A stretch of 33,764 bases of DNA from Treponema sp. (GCA_031258005.1 JAIRNP010000035.1:1-33764), one strand, 5' to 3'. Counted from the first letter of the stretch, positions 15,456 to 24,572 are shown. Translations and numbers: made by a program. Notes: generated by a model not told the origin, from the letters alone.

Positions 15456-16170
15456 TACGGTACCGGTGCTCAAACTGCTGTTTGTGATTATTGACTGGAA
15501 TAAGCTTAGGGTAGTTTCTAAGGTTTTCGATCAGGAAAGGATCCGCTTCCATTTTGTCGGCAAAGGCAAAGGAACGGCTAGTTCGGAAATTCTTGATGTC
15601 CTTGGTATCGGATCCAGCGAAAAGGCGGTGATTCTCTGTTTGGAACAAGAGGAAATGGCGCCGTTTTTGATTCAAGAGGTACGGAAAAAACTAGGGGTCC
15701 ATAGCGTGGGCGCAGGCATTGCCTTTACGGTTCCCCTTTCGGGGATAAATAACCTCATATTTAAGCTATTTAAAGAACCGGATATCCTTAATATGCCTGA
15801 AATCTCGGAAAATCAGGAACAGAACCCCAGGGAGGAAGTAAACGTGAGCAGCACTCTCAAAAACGACGTCATCATATCCATCATCAACCAGGGCTATAGC
15901 GATGAATTTATGACCGTGGCCCGGGAAGCGGGGGCTACCGGCGGAACGGTGATCAATGCCCGGGGGCTGGACCATCAGAAAAGGGTCAAATTTTTCGGCG
16001 TATCCGTGCAGGACGAAAAGGAAATCATCCTTATCCTCGCCGGCCGGGAACAGAAGGTGCCCATCATGGAGGCGGTGAGCCAGGCCTACGGCATTACCAC
16101 CGAAGCGGAGGGCCTGATATTCTCCCTGCCGGTGGATAAGGTCATGGGCTTGAATGTGCATTTGGAATGA
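15445..16170 (+). CDS. Double-domain PII-like (P-II family) regulatory protein
   Basis: The 241-aa product contains two ferredoxin-like GlnB-type domains, roughly 5-105 and 130-241, joined by an acidic linker (EISENQEQNPREE). The second half carries the PII-family signature AREAGATGGTVINARG, which in PII proteins leads the nucleotide-binding loop; the first half is more divergent. The canonical uridylylated T-loop tyrosine is not evident. ATG at 15445 is chosen because GAGGAGG lies six bases upstream; an earlier ATG at 15427 has no ribosome-binding site. It overlaps the DUF1538 gene. By analogy with GlnK/AmtB and SbtB/SbtA it may gate the membrane partner in response to a nucleotide, which is inference. 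Confidence 0.78.
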   Translation: MKHNTVPVLKLLFVIIDWNKLRVVSKVFDQERIRFHFVGKGKGTASSEILDVLGIGSSEKAVILCLEQEEMAPFLIQEVRKKLGVHSVGAGIAFTVPLSGINNLIFKLFKEPDILNMPEISENQEQNPREEVNVSSTLKNDVIISIINQGYSDEFMTVAREAGATGGTVINARGLDHQKRVKFFGVSVQDEKEIILILAGREQKVPIMEAVSQAYGITTEAEGLIFSLPVDKVMGLNVHLE

Positions 16171-16277
16171 TTAGGGGTCTTGGGAAAAGCGCAAAAAAAC
16201 AAAATGTACTAAAGTCAAAAAATACCCTGCCGATATATAAGTATCAGGGGAGAATAAGCCCCCTCAGATTATATGAG

Positions 16278-16316
16278 ACGGTGCGCATACCGACGTCCAG
16301 GCGCACCGTTTTTTTA
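16278..16316 (+). terminator. Rho-independent terminator after the PII-like gene
   Basis: A perfect 9-bp stem (ACGGTGCGC / GCGCACCGT) with a 14-nt loop is followed by a run of seven to eight T. Its T-run overlaps the stop codon of the convergent aminotransferase gene. Confidence 0.9.
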
Positions 16317-17531
16317 TTCCTGCGTATAGTGTTCCAGAAAACGACCTATCCGGCCCAGGGCATCCTGTAAGGTTTCCTTATCCGGCAAAAAGACCACGCG
16401 GAAATGATCCGGATAGGGCCAGTTAAAACCCGTACCGTGTACTAACAATAAGTGCTGTTTCTTGAGGAGATCCATAATAAACCGCTCATCGTCGGTGATG
16501 CCGAAGCGGTTGATGTCGATCCGGGGAAAGCAATAGAGGGCTCCCCGGGGTATGACCACATCAAGACCGGGAATAGTCTGGATCATAGTAACCGTGGTAT
16601 CCCGCTGTTCCTTGAGGCGGCCCCCGGGAAGCACCAGATCCTTAATGCTCTGATAGCCCCCCAGGGCGGTTTGTATGCCGAATTGGGCCGGCACATTGGC
16701 ACAGAGCCGCATATTAGACAGTATTTCAAGGCCGTCAATATATTCCGCAGCGATCTTTTTATTCCCCGACAAGACCATCCAACCCGCCCGAAACCCTGCA
16801 GACCGGTAGGCTTTGGAAAGGCCGTTAAAGGTAATGGTCAGTACCTCCGGATCCACGCTGGATAGAGGAATGGACTGTACCCCGTCATACACGATACGGT
16901 CATAAATTTCATCGGCATACAGGATGAGTTCATGCTCCCGGGCGATCCGGGTAATGCTTTCCAGGACCTCCCGTTCATACACCGCGCCGGTAGGATTGTT
17001 GGGGTTTATCACGACCAATGCCTTGGTGCGGGCGCTTATCTTGGAACGGATATCCTCCAGGTCCGGCTGCCATGCGGCCCCTTCATCGCAGCGGTAATGC
17101 ACCGCCTTGCCCCCCGAAAGGGTAACCGCCGCAGTCCACAGGGGATAATCAGGCATAGGTAGGAGGACCTCATCCCCTGAATTCAACAGTCCCTGCATAG
17201 CCATCATAATAAGCTCGCTTACCCCGTTACCGATGAAGATATCCTCTATCTTCACATCCATCACTCCCTTGGACTGGAAATCATGCATGACCGCTTTCCG
17301 GGCGGCGAACAGTCCCTGGGAATCGCAGTAACCCTGGGCATCCTGGAGATTGACGATGATGTCATGGATGATTTCATCCGGGGCGTTGAACCCAAAGGCT
17401 GCAGGATTACCGATGTTGAGTTTCAATATCCGAAAGCCCAGGGCCTCAAGGCGTTTCGCTTCTTTGAGGACGGGCCCCCGGATATCATAACACACAGCAT
17501 CCAGTTTTGACGATTTAGGAAAAACCCGCAT
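16314..17531 (-). CDS. alaA: PLP-dependent aminotransferase, AlaA-like (glutamate-pyruvate type)
   Basis: The 405-aa length fits class I/II fold-type I aminotransferases of the AlaA/YfbQ group. Visible signatures are LNIGNPAAFGF near the N-terminus, GNGVSELI, the PDYPLW substrate loop, VVINPNNPTGAVY, YADEIYD, the Schiff-base lysine in FNGLSKAYR with the cofactor-phosphate Arg in GFRAGW, and the substrate-carboxylate Arg in HFRVVF. It likely interconverts alanine plus 2-oxoglutarate with pyruvate plus glutamate in the cytoplasm. AAGGAG stands 5 nt before the ATG. It follows the RCK gene by 21 nt, an unusual partnership with potassium transport, though glutamate is a common counter-ion for potassium. 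Exact substrate range is not certain. Confidence 0.85.
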   Translation of the reverse strand: MRVFPKSSKLDAVCYDIRGPVLKEAKRLEALGFRILKLNIGNPAAFGFNAPDEIIHDIIVNLQDAQGYCDSQGLFAARKAVMHDFQSKGVMDVKIEDIFIGNGVSELIMMAMQGLLNSGDEVLLPMPDYPLWTAAVTLSGGKAVHYRCDEGAAWQPDLEDIRSKISARTKALVVINPNNPTGAVYEREVLESITRIAREHELILYADEIYDRIVYDGVQSIPLSSVDPEVLTITFNGLSKAYRSAGFRAGWMVLSGNKKIAAEYIDGLEILSNMRLCANVPAQFGIQTALGGYQSIKDLVLPGGRLKEQRDTTVTMIQTIPGLDVVIPRGALYCFPRIDINRFGITDDERFIMDLLKKQHLLLVHGTGFNWPYPDHFRVVFLPDKETLQDALGRIGRFLEHYTQE

Positions 17532-17552
17532 AGATGCTCCTTGAATAGGTCC

Positions 17553-18269
17553 TCACTTCTTATGACCCCGAAACAGGTTAAGAAACCGTGCCGCGATGTT
17601 CTTATGGGCCCGTTCTTTGGGCGCATACCCAATAAAATGCTCCAGAGCCTCATCGGTACCGGAGAAAAGGCCAATATCTCCGGCTTTGAAGGTAATGTTC
17701 GGATCCACGAAGTCGAATTCTTCCTCAGGCCCCCGAATAGAGATGAGGTTAAGGTTGTACTGTCTGCGAATATCCACTTCCATCGTAGACTTCCCAATGA
17801 GATGGCTGGGAATCTCCAGTTCAACGATAACGAGCTTCCTGCTTACCGGGAAATAGTTGAGGAGCACTGAAGACAACAGCAACGGGGTAATCCGTTTGGC
17901 CGCTTCCTTGTTGGGGAATACCACCTTGCTCGCCCCGACGAGTTCCAGAATTTCTCCATGAGCTTCGGTTTCTGCCTTAACGATGATGGTCTTGATCTTT
18001 AATTTGGCGCAGTAACTGGTAGCCAAGATGGAGGCTTCAATACTGTTCCCCATATCGATAATCACTGCATCCGTGGATTCAGGCAGGACCTTCCGAAGAT
18101 TCTCTACATTGAGTACATCCAGCACCACTGCGGCAGCAGAAGCATCCTTATAGGTATCAATGACCTTCCGGTCCTTATCCACAATAATGACTTCCACATT
18201 GAGTTCCAAAAGCTCATCCAGTACGCTTTTTCCAAAATGGCTTAATCCCAAAATAGCTACTTGTTTCAT
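17553..18269 (-). CDS. ktrA: Potassium-channel regulatory RCK subunit (KtrA-like)
   Basis: The protein (238 aa) has an N-terminal Rossmann nucleotide-binding (TrkA-N) domain: MKQVAILGLSHFGKSV, then the acidic residue in VIIVDKD that binds the ribose, and DAVIIDMGNSIEAS. A C-terminal TrkA-C domain (~140-220; SHLIGKSTMEVDIRRQYNL) follows. One RCK unit, not two, points to KtrA rather than the double TrkA of E. coli. KtrA rings bind ATP/ADP, and c-di-AMP in some lineages, to gate the channel. It sits 52 nt downstream of the channel gene with AAGGAG before its ATG. Confidence 0.88.
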   Translation of the reverse strand: MKQVAILGLSHFGKSVLDELLELNVEVIIVDKDRKVIDTYKDASAAAVVLDVLNVENLRKVLPESTDAVIIDMGNSIEASILATSYCAKLKIKTIIVKAETEAHGEILELVGASKVVFPNKEAAKRITPLLLSSVLLNYFPVSRKLVIVELEIPSHLIGKSTMEVDIRRQYNLNLISIRGPEEEFDFVDPNITFKAGDIGLFSGTDEALEHFIGYAPKERAHKNIAARFLNLFRGHKK

Positions 18270-18321
18270 AATACTCCTTATGATCCTGTCCCGGGAAGCA
18301 AGCCCCCGCCTGGGCAGGAGA

Positions 18322-19647
18322 TCAACCCAACAGGATCGACCCTTCCGGATAGGTTATAGCATAATTCCTGCGGCCGATGGCAGGAAATGCCAGGGCCACC
18401 AAGCCGACCCGTCCGGCAAACATGGCGATAATGATGATAAGTTTTCCTCCCGCGGACAGAGAAGGGGTAAGGCTTAACGTTAAACCTACGGTACCGAATG
18501 CAGAGACCACTTCGAACACCAATGACCCCAGAGACTTTCCCTGGATCCCCTCAAAAATCGTCAATGCGGCGATACACACCAGGAGCAGAACCAGGGCCTT
18601 CAACATATACACCACCCCCTTGTTAAGGGTCTCCCCGGCGATCCGGTGATGGAAAAACTTAATATCCCCCTGTTCATCGGGCTTACGAACCAGGACCAGG
18701 AACACCACAAACACCGTGGTAATCTTGAGTCCCCCGGCAATGGAACCAGGGGCGCCGCCTATGAGCATCAAAAGACCGGTAAGGAGCTTGGAAGGCTGAC
18801 TCAGGCGACCCTGGGGCAACACCTCAAAACCACCGCTCCGGGTAGTAACCGATTGAAACAGGGCATTTACCCACGCACCGGGAAACATATCCATCCCGCT
18901 CAACAAGCGTGTCCGTTCCAGTATAAAGATCCCTGCCGTTCCTCCGAGGATCAAGAAGGCCGTTATCACCAGCACGATACGGCTATGGTAACTGAGGCGC
19001 GGCTTTTTACCGACCCATACTTCCAGGATATCCTGAAGTACGATGAAACCCAGCCCCCCTAAGACAATCAAGGCCATGATGACCAAAAGCAGCGGCGTAT
19101 TATCCGCAAAGCCCGTAATCCCCCCGGCCAGGGGAGAAATTCCGGCATTACAAAACGCAGAGACCGCATGAAACAGACCCATAAAAATCCAGTTTTCCAC
19201 TCCTGCCTGCCTGAAACACAGGGCCAGAAGCAAAGCCCCGGCTGCTTCGATGATACCCGTGAAGCCGATGATATTCCGTACGATCCGGTGCGGCTGGTAT
19301 TCCACCCCGTCTATATAAAAACCCTGGATGGTGTTTCGCTGCATGATGGCCAGCCGGTTTCCCGGAATCGTCAGGAGCACCGAGCTAAAGCTGATAATCC
19401 CCAGCCCACCTATCTGGATCAACAGCATGATGACGATCAACCCTTCGCGGCTGAAAGCGGTGATATCCACGACCCCCAGCCCTGCAACGCAGACCGCAGA
19501 GGCTGCGGTAAAGAACGCATCCAGCGCCTTCAAAGGGGCTGGGCCTTGCCAGGAACCGGGAAGCAGGAGTAAGGTGGTTCCCAAGGCAATGACGATGAGG
19601 AAGAAGGCTAACAAATAGAAGGCATCGGACTTTTGAAAACTATTCAT
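18322..19647 (-). CDS. ktrB: TrkH/KtrB-family potassium uptake channel
   Basis: The 441-aa membrane protein has the four membrane-pore-membrane repeats of the SKT family. The four filter loops are visible: TAASAVCVAGLGV, SAFCNAGISP, SVTTRSGGF and SAFGTVGLTLS. The conserved Arg of the last helix lies in MFAGRVGLVAL. The length is nearer KtrB (~445) than TrkH (~483). It imports potassium in complex with the following RCK protein. No clear Shine-Dalgarno sequence precedes the ATG at 19647. First gene of the ktrB-ktrA-aminotransferase unit. Confidence 0.9.
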   Translation of the reverse strand: MNSFQKSDAFYLLAFFLIVIALGTTLLLLPGSWQGPAPLKALDAFFTAASAVCVAGLGVVDITAFSREGLIVIMLLIQIGGLGIISFSSVLLTIPGNRLAIMQRNTIQGFYIDGVEYQPHRIVRNIIGFTGIIEAAGALLLALCFRQAGVENWIFMGLFHAVSAFCNAGISPLAGGITGFADNTPLLLVIMALIVLGGLGFIVLQDILEVWVGKKPRLSYHSRIVLVITAFLILGGTAGIFILERTRLLSGMDMFPGAWVNALFQSVTTRSGGFEVLPQGRLSQPSKLLTGLLMLIGGAPGSIAGGLKITTVFVVFLVLVRKPDEQGDIKFFHHRIAGETLNKGVVYMLKALVLLLVCIAALTIFEGIQGKSLGSLVFEVVSAFGTVGLTLSLTPSLSAGGKLIIIIAMFAGRVGLVALAFPAIGRRNYAITYPEGSILLG

Positions 19648-19730
19648 AATTATTTAGATTAAGCATATCCATTCCTGGTAATGTTTGGCAACTAAGGCCT
19701 GGGCATAATCGTTGGTGGAGGAAAGGGGGG

Positions 19731-19760
19731 CAAAAAACAGAAAACCTCGTCGAAACGACG
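19731..19760 (-). terminator. Possible terminator of the 5-oxoproline operon
   Basis: Downstream of the YcsI-type gene a short hairpin CGTCG-TTT-CGACG is followed on the minus strand by AGGTTTTCTGTTTTTTG. The stem is short, but the T-rich tail and position fit a terminator. It lies in the 156-bp gap before the potassium operon. Confidence 0.4.
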
Positions 19761-19803
19761 CGCCGCACGTTTCTTCCGCCGTACCGATTCTTCCACCGGT
19801 GCC

Positions 19804-20592
19804 CTAAAATTTAAGCAGGGTGTTTTTTACATCGGTGATCAGCATGTGACCCGGCGCATGGGTTATGGCGATGGAAGGTTTGGCGCTCATTACCACCGAC
19901 TGGGGCGTTACCCCGCAGGCCCAAAACACCGGCACTTCGCCGGGATGTATCGTAACGCGGTCGCCGAAATCCGGCTTGTGGATATCCTTGATGCCAATGA
20001 CTTCTGGGTCGCCGATGTGAACCGGGGCGCCGTGGACCCGGGGCATTGAGGCCGTAACAGCTACCGATTTTACCACCTGGTCCGGGGGTAGGGGCCGCAT
20101 GCTGACAACCATCTTGCCGTGGAAAATGCCTGCCGGTACACAGTCAATCGACGTGATGTACATGGGAACATTGCGGTCCTCCTCAATGTGGCGGACGGGA
20201 ACATCGGCGGCGAGCAATTCGGATTCAAAGGAAAAACTACAGCCGATAAGAAAACTGACAAAATCCTCCCGCCAATAGTGGGCCACGTCGGTGTACTCGC
20301 CCTCAAGGACGCCGTTTTTATAGATACGGTATTGGGGAATATCCGTGGCGATATCCGCCCCGGGGGCGATACTATTCAGATTCCGGCTCCCCTTGTCGCT
20401 CACCTCAAGAACCGGACAGGATTTTGGGTTCCGTTGGGTGAAAAGCAAAAAATCGTAGGCGTACTCCGCAGGAAGAACCGCAAGGTTAGCCTGAGCGTAA
20501 CCCGCGCACATCCCCGATGTCTGTTTGGTGTACTTACCTTCCCGTATCAAGGTGCGGGCTTCTTTGGGCGGCATGTTGACATAATCAATCAT
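19804..20592 (-). CDS. DUF1445 / YcsI-type putative hydro-lyase
   Basis: The 262-aa protein matches the YcsI/D-glutamate cyclase-like family: PKEARTLIREGKYTKQTSG near the start, GYAQANLAVLP, FLIGCSFSFE, an HIEEDRNVPMY strand, and VFWACGVTPQSV near the end. Family members hydrate or cyclise D-glutamate-type substrates; the activity of YcsI itself is not well established. In Bacillus subtilis ycsI sits in the same operon as pxpABC and an NRAMP-like gene, exactly as here. AAAAGGA lies 8 nt before the ATG, and the gene begins 20 nt after pxpC. Possibly it handles a D-glutamate or 5-oxo-D-proline intermediate. Confidence 0.85.
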   Translation of the reverse strand: MIDYVNMPPKEARTLIREGKYTKQTSGMCAGYAQANLAVLPAEYAYDFLLFTQRNPKSCPVLEVSDKGSRNLNSIAPGADIATDIPQYRIYKNGVLEGEYTDVAHYWREDFVSFLIGCSFSFESELLAADVPVRHIEEDRNVPMYITSIDCVPAGIFHGKMVVSMRPLPPDQVVKSVAVTASMPRVHGAPVHIGDPEVIGIKDIHKPDFGDRVTIHPGEVPVFWACGVTPQSVVMSAKPSIAITHAPGHMLITDVKNTLLKF

Positions 20593-20612
20593 ACTGTAAT
20601 TCCTTTTATTTT

Positions 20613-21566
20613 TTAGTCGTTTTTTACCGGGCAGTATTCCGCTAAACGGGTGAAAAACTCCCGGTATTCCCTGAGGGCATCAAGGCTTTCTTCGATGCTG
20701 GCCTCGTGGAAACGCAGTATTGTTTTTGGGCGCGCCTGGGCCAGCTTGGAACGGTCGGCACTTATGACGGTGGCGATTTTGCAGTAGCCCCCGGTGGTTT
20801 GCCGTTCCGCCAACATGATGATGGGCGCCCCATCGCCGGGAACCTGGACGGAACCGAAAGCTATACCGTCGGAAATAATATCCGCGGCTTTGACGTGTTC
20901 TATCTTTTCTCCGGCCAGGCGTATGCCCATCCGGTCGCTGTCAAAACTCACCTTGTAGGGCGAGGTGAGAAAGGTTTTTTTCCCCGCATCGGTAAAGGCA
21001 TCGTCCTGGGGCCCCATAATTACCCGGACAAGTATTTCAGGATCGTACCGGGGGATGTACTCTTTTTTCAGTTCCCGCTCCGGCCTGCCCGACGGAGAGC
21101 CGCCAATCGGCAAAACATCATCCTTTTGGAGGGCCCGTCCCTTAAAACCGCCGAATTTTCCCCGGAGGTTTGTCGAGCGGCTTCCCATAATTTCAGGCAC
21201 GCCTATGCCCCCGGATACGCTGAGGTAATTCCGCAGCCCCCCAGTACACAATCCGCCGACAAGAATATCCCCCGGCCCGGCGCGGTAACTTTGCCAGAGG
21301 GCCAGCGGTTTTCCGTTCAGCCTATACGCACAATCGCCGCCAGTTACCGCGAAAAGCGTCTCATCCAAAAACTCAAGGCCCAGGCCTTTGAGCGTTATTT
21401 CTATCACCGCCGCAGAGGCTTCATTCCCGGTCAGAAAGTTGGCAATCCGGGCGGCGTACTCGTCTACGACCCCCGAAACGGACACGCCGTACCGCTGATA
21501 GCCATACCGGCCAAGATCCTCCACCAGGGCCGTCATGCCGGGATCCATAATTCTGAGAGCGCCCAT
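20613..21566 (-). CDS. pxpC: 5-oxoprolinase subunit PxpC
   Basis: The 317-aa protein is the large KipA/PxpC subunit, often labelled biotin-dependent carboxyltransferase. Signatures are MDPGMTALVEDLGRYGYQRY, VSVSGVVDEYAARIAN, VTGGDCAYRLNGKPL, NYLSVSGGIGVPEIMGSRST, SDRMGIRLAGEKIEH and GAPIIMLAERQTTGGYCKIA. With PxpA and PxpB it cleaves 5-oxoproline to glutamate at the expense of ATP. One base separates the pxpB stop from this ATG (TAACATG), indicating translational coupling. Confidence 0.93.
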   Translation of the reverse strand: MGALRIMDPGMTALVEDLGRYGYQRYGVSVSGVVDEYAARIANFLTGNEASAAVIEITLKGLGLEFLDETLFAVTGGDCAYRLNGKPLALWQSYRAGPGDILVGGLCTGGLRNYLSVSGGIGVPEIMGSRSTNLRGKFGGFKGRALQKDDVLPIGGSPSGRPERELKKEYIPRYDPEILVRVIMGPQDDAFTDAGKKTFLTSPYKVSFDSDRMGIRLAGEKIEHVKAADIISDGIAFGSVQVPGDGAPIIMLAERQTTGGYCKIATVISADRSKLAQARPKTILRFHEASIEESLDALREYREFFTRLAEYCPVKND

Positions 21567-21567
21567 G

Positions 21568-22290
21568 TTATCCCTCCTTCCTGCGGTGGACGGACCGGTA
21601 TGTTCCTTCCGCTTCCGCCTTTTCTATGGCGGCGTATGCATCTTCGGTAACCGGTACGAACTTGAGGTAGCTTCCTGCGGCCAGCAAAAAGGGAGGGTCC
21701 CGGCGGTGGTCGAAAATTTTTACCGGTGTACGCCCCAGGAGCTGCCAGCCCCCGGGGCTTTCCACCGGATAGATACCCGTTTGCCCGGCGGCTATGCCCA
21801 CGGAACCGGCGGGAATCAGCGCCCGCGGTTTTTGCAGCCGCGGCGTGGCTATCTCTTTCGGCATGCCTCCCAAATACGGAAAGCCCGGGGTAAACCCTAT
21901 CATATAGATCAAATACTCCACCGAGGAATGGATGCGGATCACCTCCTCCGGGGGCAGTCCCGTATGGGCGGAGATAAAGTCCATGTCTGGTCCCTTCTCT
22001 CCGCCATAGAGGACGGGTATCTCGATCACTTCGCCCTCCGCCGTTCCCGGAGACGCTGAAAAATCGTTCATTGCCGCGGCGGCAATATCGACGATTTCCC
22101 CCGCGGAGATGCAGAAGGGATCGAAATTCACGAGAATGCTCCGGTAGGTTGGTATGATATCCAAAATTCCCGGCAGTTTTGCCTGGTCAAGTTTTCCGGT
22201 AACATAGGTTATCCGGCGGTTTATCCCTTCGGATATCTCATTGCCGAATTCAATTACCAGTCCCGAATCTCCCGCGTTGAAGAAGCGCAT
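21568..22290 (-). CDS. pxpB: 5-oxoprolinase subunit PxpB
   Basis: The 240-aa protein is the KipI/PxpB subunit (allophanate hydrolase subunit 1 fold). It shows GDSGLVIEFGNEIS at the start, IVDIAAAAMNDF, IPVLYGGEKGPDMDFIS, the strongly conserved YLIYMIGFTPGFPYLGGMP, TPRLQKPRALIPAGSVGIAA and GWQLLGRTPVKIF. In B. subtilis KipI also inhibits the sporulation kinase KinA, a role without relevance in a non-sporulating spirochaete. It starts 10 nt after the transporter stop. Confidence 0.93.
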   Translation of the reverse strand: MRFFNAGDSGLVIEFGNEISEGINRRITYVTGKLDQAKLPGILDIIPTYRSILVNFDPFCISAGEIVDIAAAAMNDFSASPGTAEGEVIEIPVLYGGEKGPDMDFISAHTGLPPEEVIRIHSSVEYLIYMIGFTPGFPYLGGMPKEIATPRLQKPRALIPAGSVGIAAGQTGIYPVESPGGWQLLGRTPVKIFDHRRDPPFLLAAGSYLKFVPVTEDAYAAIEKAEAEGTYRSVHRRKEG

Positions 22291-22300
22291 AAATGACCGC

Positions 22301-23521
22301 CTATCTGAACAGGTTCGCGATATTGCCCAGGGAGGTAATGCCCGTGTACGCCGTGGCGATCACTACGAGAAAACCAAGAATCGTTAATACCGGGGGATGT
22401 TTATAGTCGCCCACAATATCTTTCCTGAAAGCCCCGAAGAGGATAAACCCCAGGGACAGGGGCAGGATAAGACCGTTCAGGCTTCCCGCCAGGACCAGCA
22501 GTTTGGCCGCCCCCCCCAAAATCATCATAACGGCGGTAGACACCACGATAAAGCCGATGATAAAGAATTTTTCATAATCCTTCACAATGGAAAACAGGGT
22601 TTTTAAGAAACTGACCGACGTATAGGCCGCGCCGACTATGGATGTGGCGCCGGCGGCCCACATGACGATACCGAAAAACCGGTACCCGATTTCTCCGGCC
22701 CCCAGCCGGAACGCCGAAGGAGCGGGGTTTTTGGGATCCAGGACGCCGCCCTTGGCGATAACCCCCAGGATGGCGAGGAAAAGCAGAATGCGGACTATGG
22801 AACAGATAACAATGCCGGTAACCGCGCTTTTATTGATGTTTCCCAGGTTTTCCTTGCCGGTCATGCCCGCGTCGATGATGCGGTGGCCCCCGGAGAATAT
22901 GATATAGCCGCCTATGGTTCCGCCGATAAGGGTCAAAATCGGCATACCCAGGGCGCTGTAACTGTCGGGAACAAAGGTTTTTGCCACCACTTCGGCGTAG
23001 GGCGGGGCGGTCTGCACCATCACGATGCCGATAACCACAATAACGACCACGCCCAAAACCTTGACGAATTTATCCACCGTCCGGAGCATGTTTTTTGAAA
23101 GGAACAGGAGGGCGCCGATAAGGCCCGACACGCCGACGGTAAGAATCGACCAGCTTTCATCCAGGCCGAACAGTGCCTGCAAGCCCAGGGAAGAGCCGCC
23201 TACGTTGCCGATATTAAAGGCCAGGCCCCCCAGAGCCACCAGAAAGGCCAAAAAATAACCGGACCCCTTGAGTACCTTGTTGGCTATGTCCTGCCCGCGC
23301 ATGGCGGACACCCCCATGATGCGCCAGACGTTAAGCTGCCCGATAATATCCACAATGATAACCACCAGGATCGCAAAAGCAAAACTCGCCTTGTGCGTCT
23401 GGGTGAATACCGCCGTCTGGGTAAGGAAACCCGGACCTACCGCGGACAGGGCCATCAGGAACGCCGCCCCCAGGCCTACCGTACTGAACACGTTTTTTTT
23501 AATTGTGCCTTCGTCACTCAT
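22301..23521 (-). CDS. NRAMP-family transporter (YcsG-type)
   Basis: The 406-aa membrane protein has about eleven hydrophobic helices and belongs to the NRAMP superfamily branch found in pxp operons. The first helix has SAVGPGFLTQTAVF, where canonical NRAMP metal transporters have DPGN. The DPGN metal-binding motif is thus absent, so divalent-metal transport should not be assumed. The helix-6 region reads GAAYTSVSF. Operon context suggests uptake of 5-oxoproline or a related organic anion; this is inference. AAGGAG precedes the ATG, 36 nt after the pxpA stop. Confidence 0.82.
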   Translation of the reverse strand: MSDEGTIKKNVFSTVGLGAAFLMALSAVGPGFLTQTAVFTQTHKASFAFAILVVIIVDIIGQLNVWRIMGVSAMRGQDIANKVLKGSGYFLAFLVALGGLAFNIGNVGGSSLGLQALFGLDESWSILTVGVSGLIGALLFLSKNMLRTVDKFVKVLGVVVIVVIGIVMVQTAPPYAEVVAKTFVPDSYSALGMPILTLIGGTIGGYIIFSGGHRIIDAGMTGKENLGNINKSAVTGIVICSIVRILLFLAILGVIAKGGVLDPKNPAPSAFRLGAGEIGYRFFGIVMWAAGATSIVGAAYTSVSFLKTLFSIVKDYEKFFIIGFIVVSTAVMMILGGAAKLLVLAGSLNGLILPLSLGFILFGAFRKDIVGDYKHPPVLTILGFLVVIATAYTGITSLGNIANLFR

Positions 23522-23557
23522 GCTATGCTCCTTTTTCTTTCCGTTTCAACAACGGGA

Positions 23558-24316
23558 CTAAACAAACGCGGAAATGCTAACACCCTCCGCGGTAAGTTTT
23601 TCCTTGATCCGCCGGGTAAAAAGCAGGGCCTTTTCCCCGTCGCCGTGGACGCAGATCGTATCGGCTTTGATGGAAACAATATCCCCCTCCAGGGTTTTCA
23701 CGGTTCCGTCCCTGACCATCCCCAAAACCTGGGCTATGGCGGCCTCTTCGCCGGTGATTATGGCGCCGGGCTGCCGGCGGGGCGTTAAGGTTCCGTCCTT
23801 CTGATAGGTCCGGTCGGCGAATACTTCCTGGGCTGTTTTGAGGCCGATCCGTTCCGCTTTTTTTATCATCCAGCTTCCCGCCAGGCCGAAGAAGATCAGT
23901 TCGGGGTCAACGGTGTAAACCGCCTCCGCCGCGGCTTCGGCCAGCTTTTCATCCACCGCCGCCATATTGTACAAAGCCCCGTGGGGTTTTACGTGCTGCA
24001 TTCTGCCCCCCTGGGCCCGGACAAAGGCGGCCAGGGCGCCTATCTGGTACACCATCATGGTGTAAACCTCTTTCGGCGTTACGGCCATATTCCGCCGGCC
24101 AAACCCCGCCAAATCGGGGAGCCCCGGATGAGCGCCGATGGCCGTGTTGTTTTTCAGCGCCAGGCCTACGGTCTTCTCCATAACCTCAGGGTCTCCGGCG
24201 TGAAACCCGCAGGCGATATTACAGGAGCTGATGACCTCCAGAACCTGGTCGTCCATCCCCAGCGTATAGGCGCCGAAACTTTCACCCAGATCGCTATTGA
24301 GATCCACTTTGGCCAT
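23558..24316 (-). CDS. pxpA: 5-oxoprolinase subunit PxpA (LamB/YcsF family)
   Basis: The 252-aa protein is the LamB/YcsF subunit, with a polysaccharide-deacetylase-like barrel. The N-terminus [69 protein letters not shown] and VHGDGEKAL are all hallmark stretches with the likely metal or substrate His and Asp residues. The length matches the family. AAGGAG lies 5 nt before ATG; the biotin carrier gene ends 11 nt upstream. Confidence 0.94.
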   Translation of the reverse strand: MAKVDLNSDLGESFGAYTLGMDDQVLEVISSCNIACGFHAGDPEVMEKTVGLALKNNTAIGAHPGLPDLAGFGRRNMAVTPKEVYTMMVYQIGALAAFVRAQGGRMQHVKPHGALYNMAAVDEKLAEAAAEAVYTVDPELIFFGLAGSWMIKKAERIGLKTAQEVFADRTYQKDGTLTPRRQPGAIITGEEAAIAQVLGMVRDGTVKTLEGDIVSIKADTICVHGDGEKALLFTRRIKEKLTAEGVSISAFV

Positions 24317-24327
24317 ATACGCTCCTT

Positions 24328-24546
24328 TTAGTCATCCAAGATGATCATGGGGCTTCCCTCTTCCATTTCATCCCACTCGGCAACCAGGATTCCCCTGACT
24401 GTCCCGGCCTTTTCCGTCTGGCAGCTCATTTCTGTTTTCATGCAGTTTATCACCGCCAGTTCCTGACCTGCTTCAACCTGGTCTCCCACCTGCACCATCA
24501 CCCGGGCTACCAGGCCGGGTATGTGGGCTTTTAATGTGTATGCCAT
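24328..24546 (-). CDS. Biotin carboxyl carrier protein-like single biotinyl domain
   Basis: The ~72-aa product is a single biotinyl/lipoyl hammerhead domain: [20 protein letters not shown], the biotinylation motif INCMKTEM (Lys after Met as in the usual AMKM), and [17 protein letters not shown]. It lacks the long N-terminal region of E. coli AccB. ATG at 24546 is chosen because GGGGGAAGG lies just upstream and the domain begins there. It is 26 nt after the carboxylase gene, so the two form a carboxylase-carrier pair. Its carboxyl acceptor is unknown; in such clusters PxpC is sometimes named a carboxyltransferase. Confidence 0.85.
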   Translation of the reverse strand: MAYTLKAHIPGLVARVMVQVGDQVEAGQELAVINCMKTEMSCQTEKAGTVRGILVAEWDEMEEGSPMIILDD

Positions 24547-24572
24547 ACCTTCCCCCTTCAGCAATCTTGCCG

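Noticed and set aside
14820-15473. Long minus-strand frame opposite the DUF1538 gene
   Set aside because: The composition (His/Gly/Gln-rich, no family) is what the complement of a hydrophobic membrane gene gives.
22301-23521. Manganese transporter MntH
   Set aside because: The canonical DPGN metal motif is missing and the gene is in a pxp operon, so a metal-transport label would mislead.
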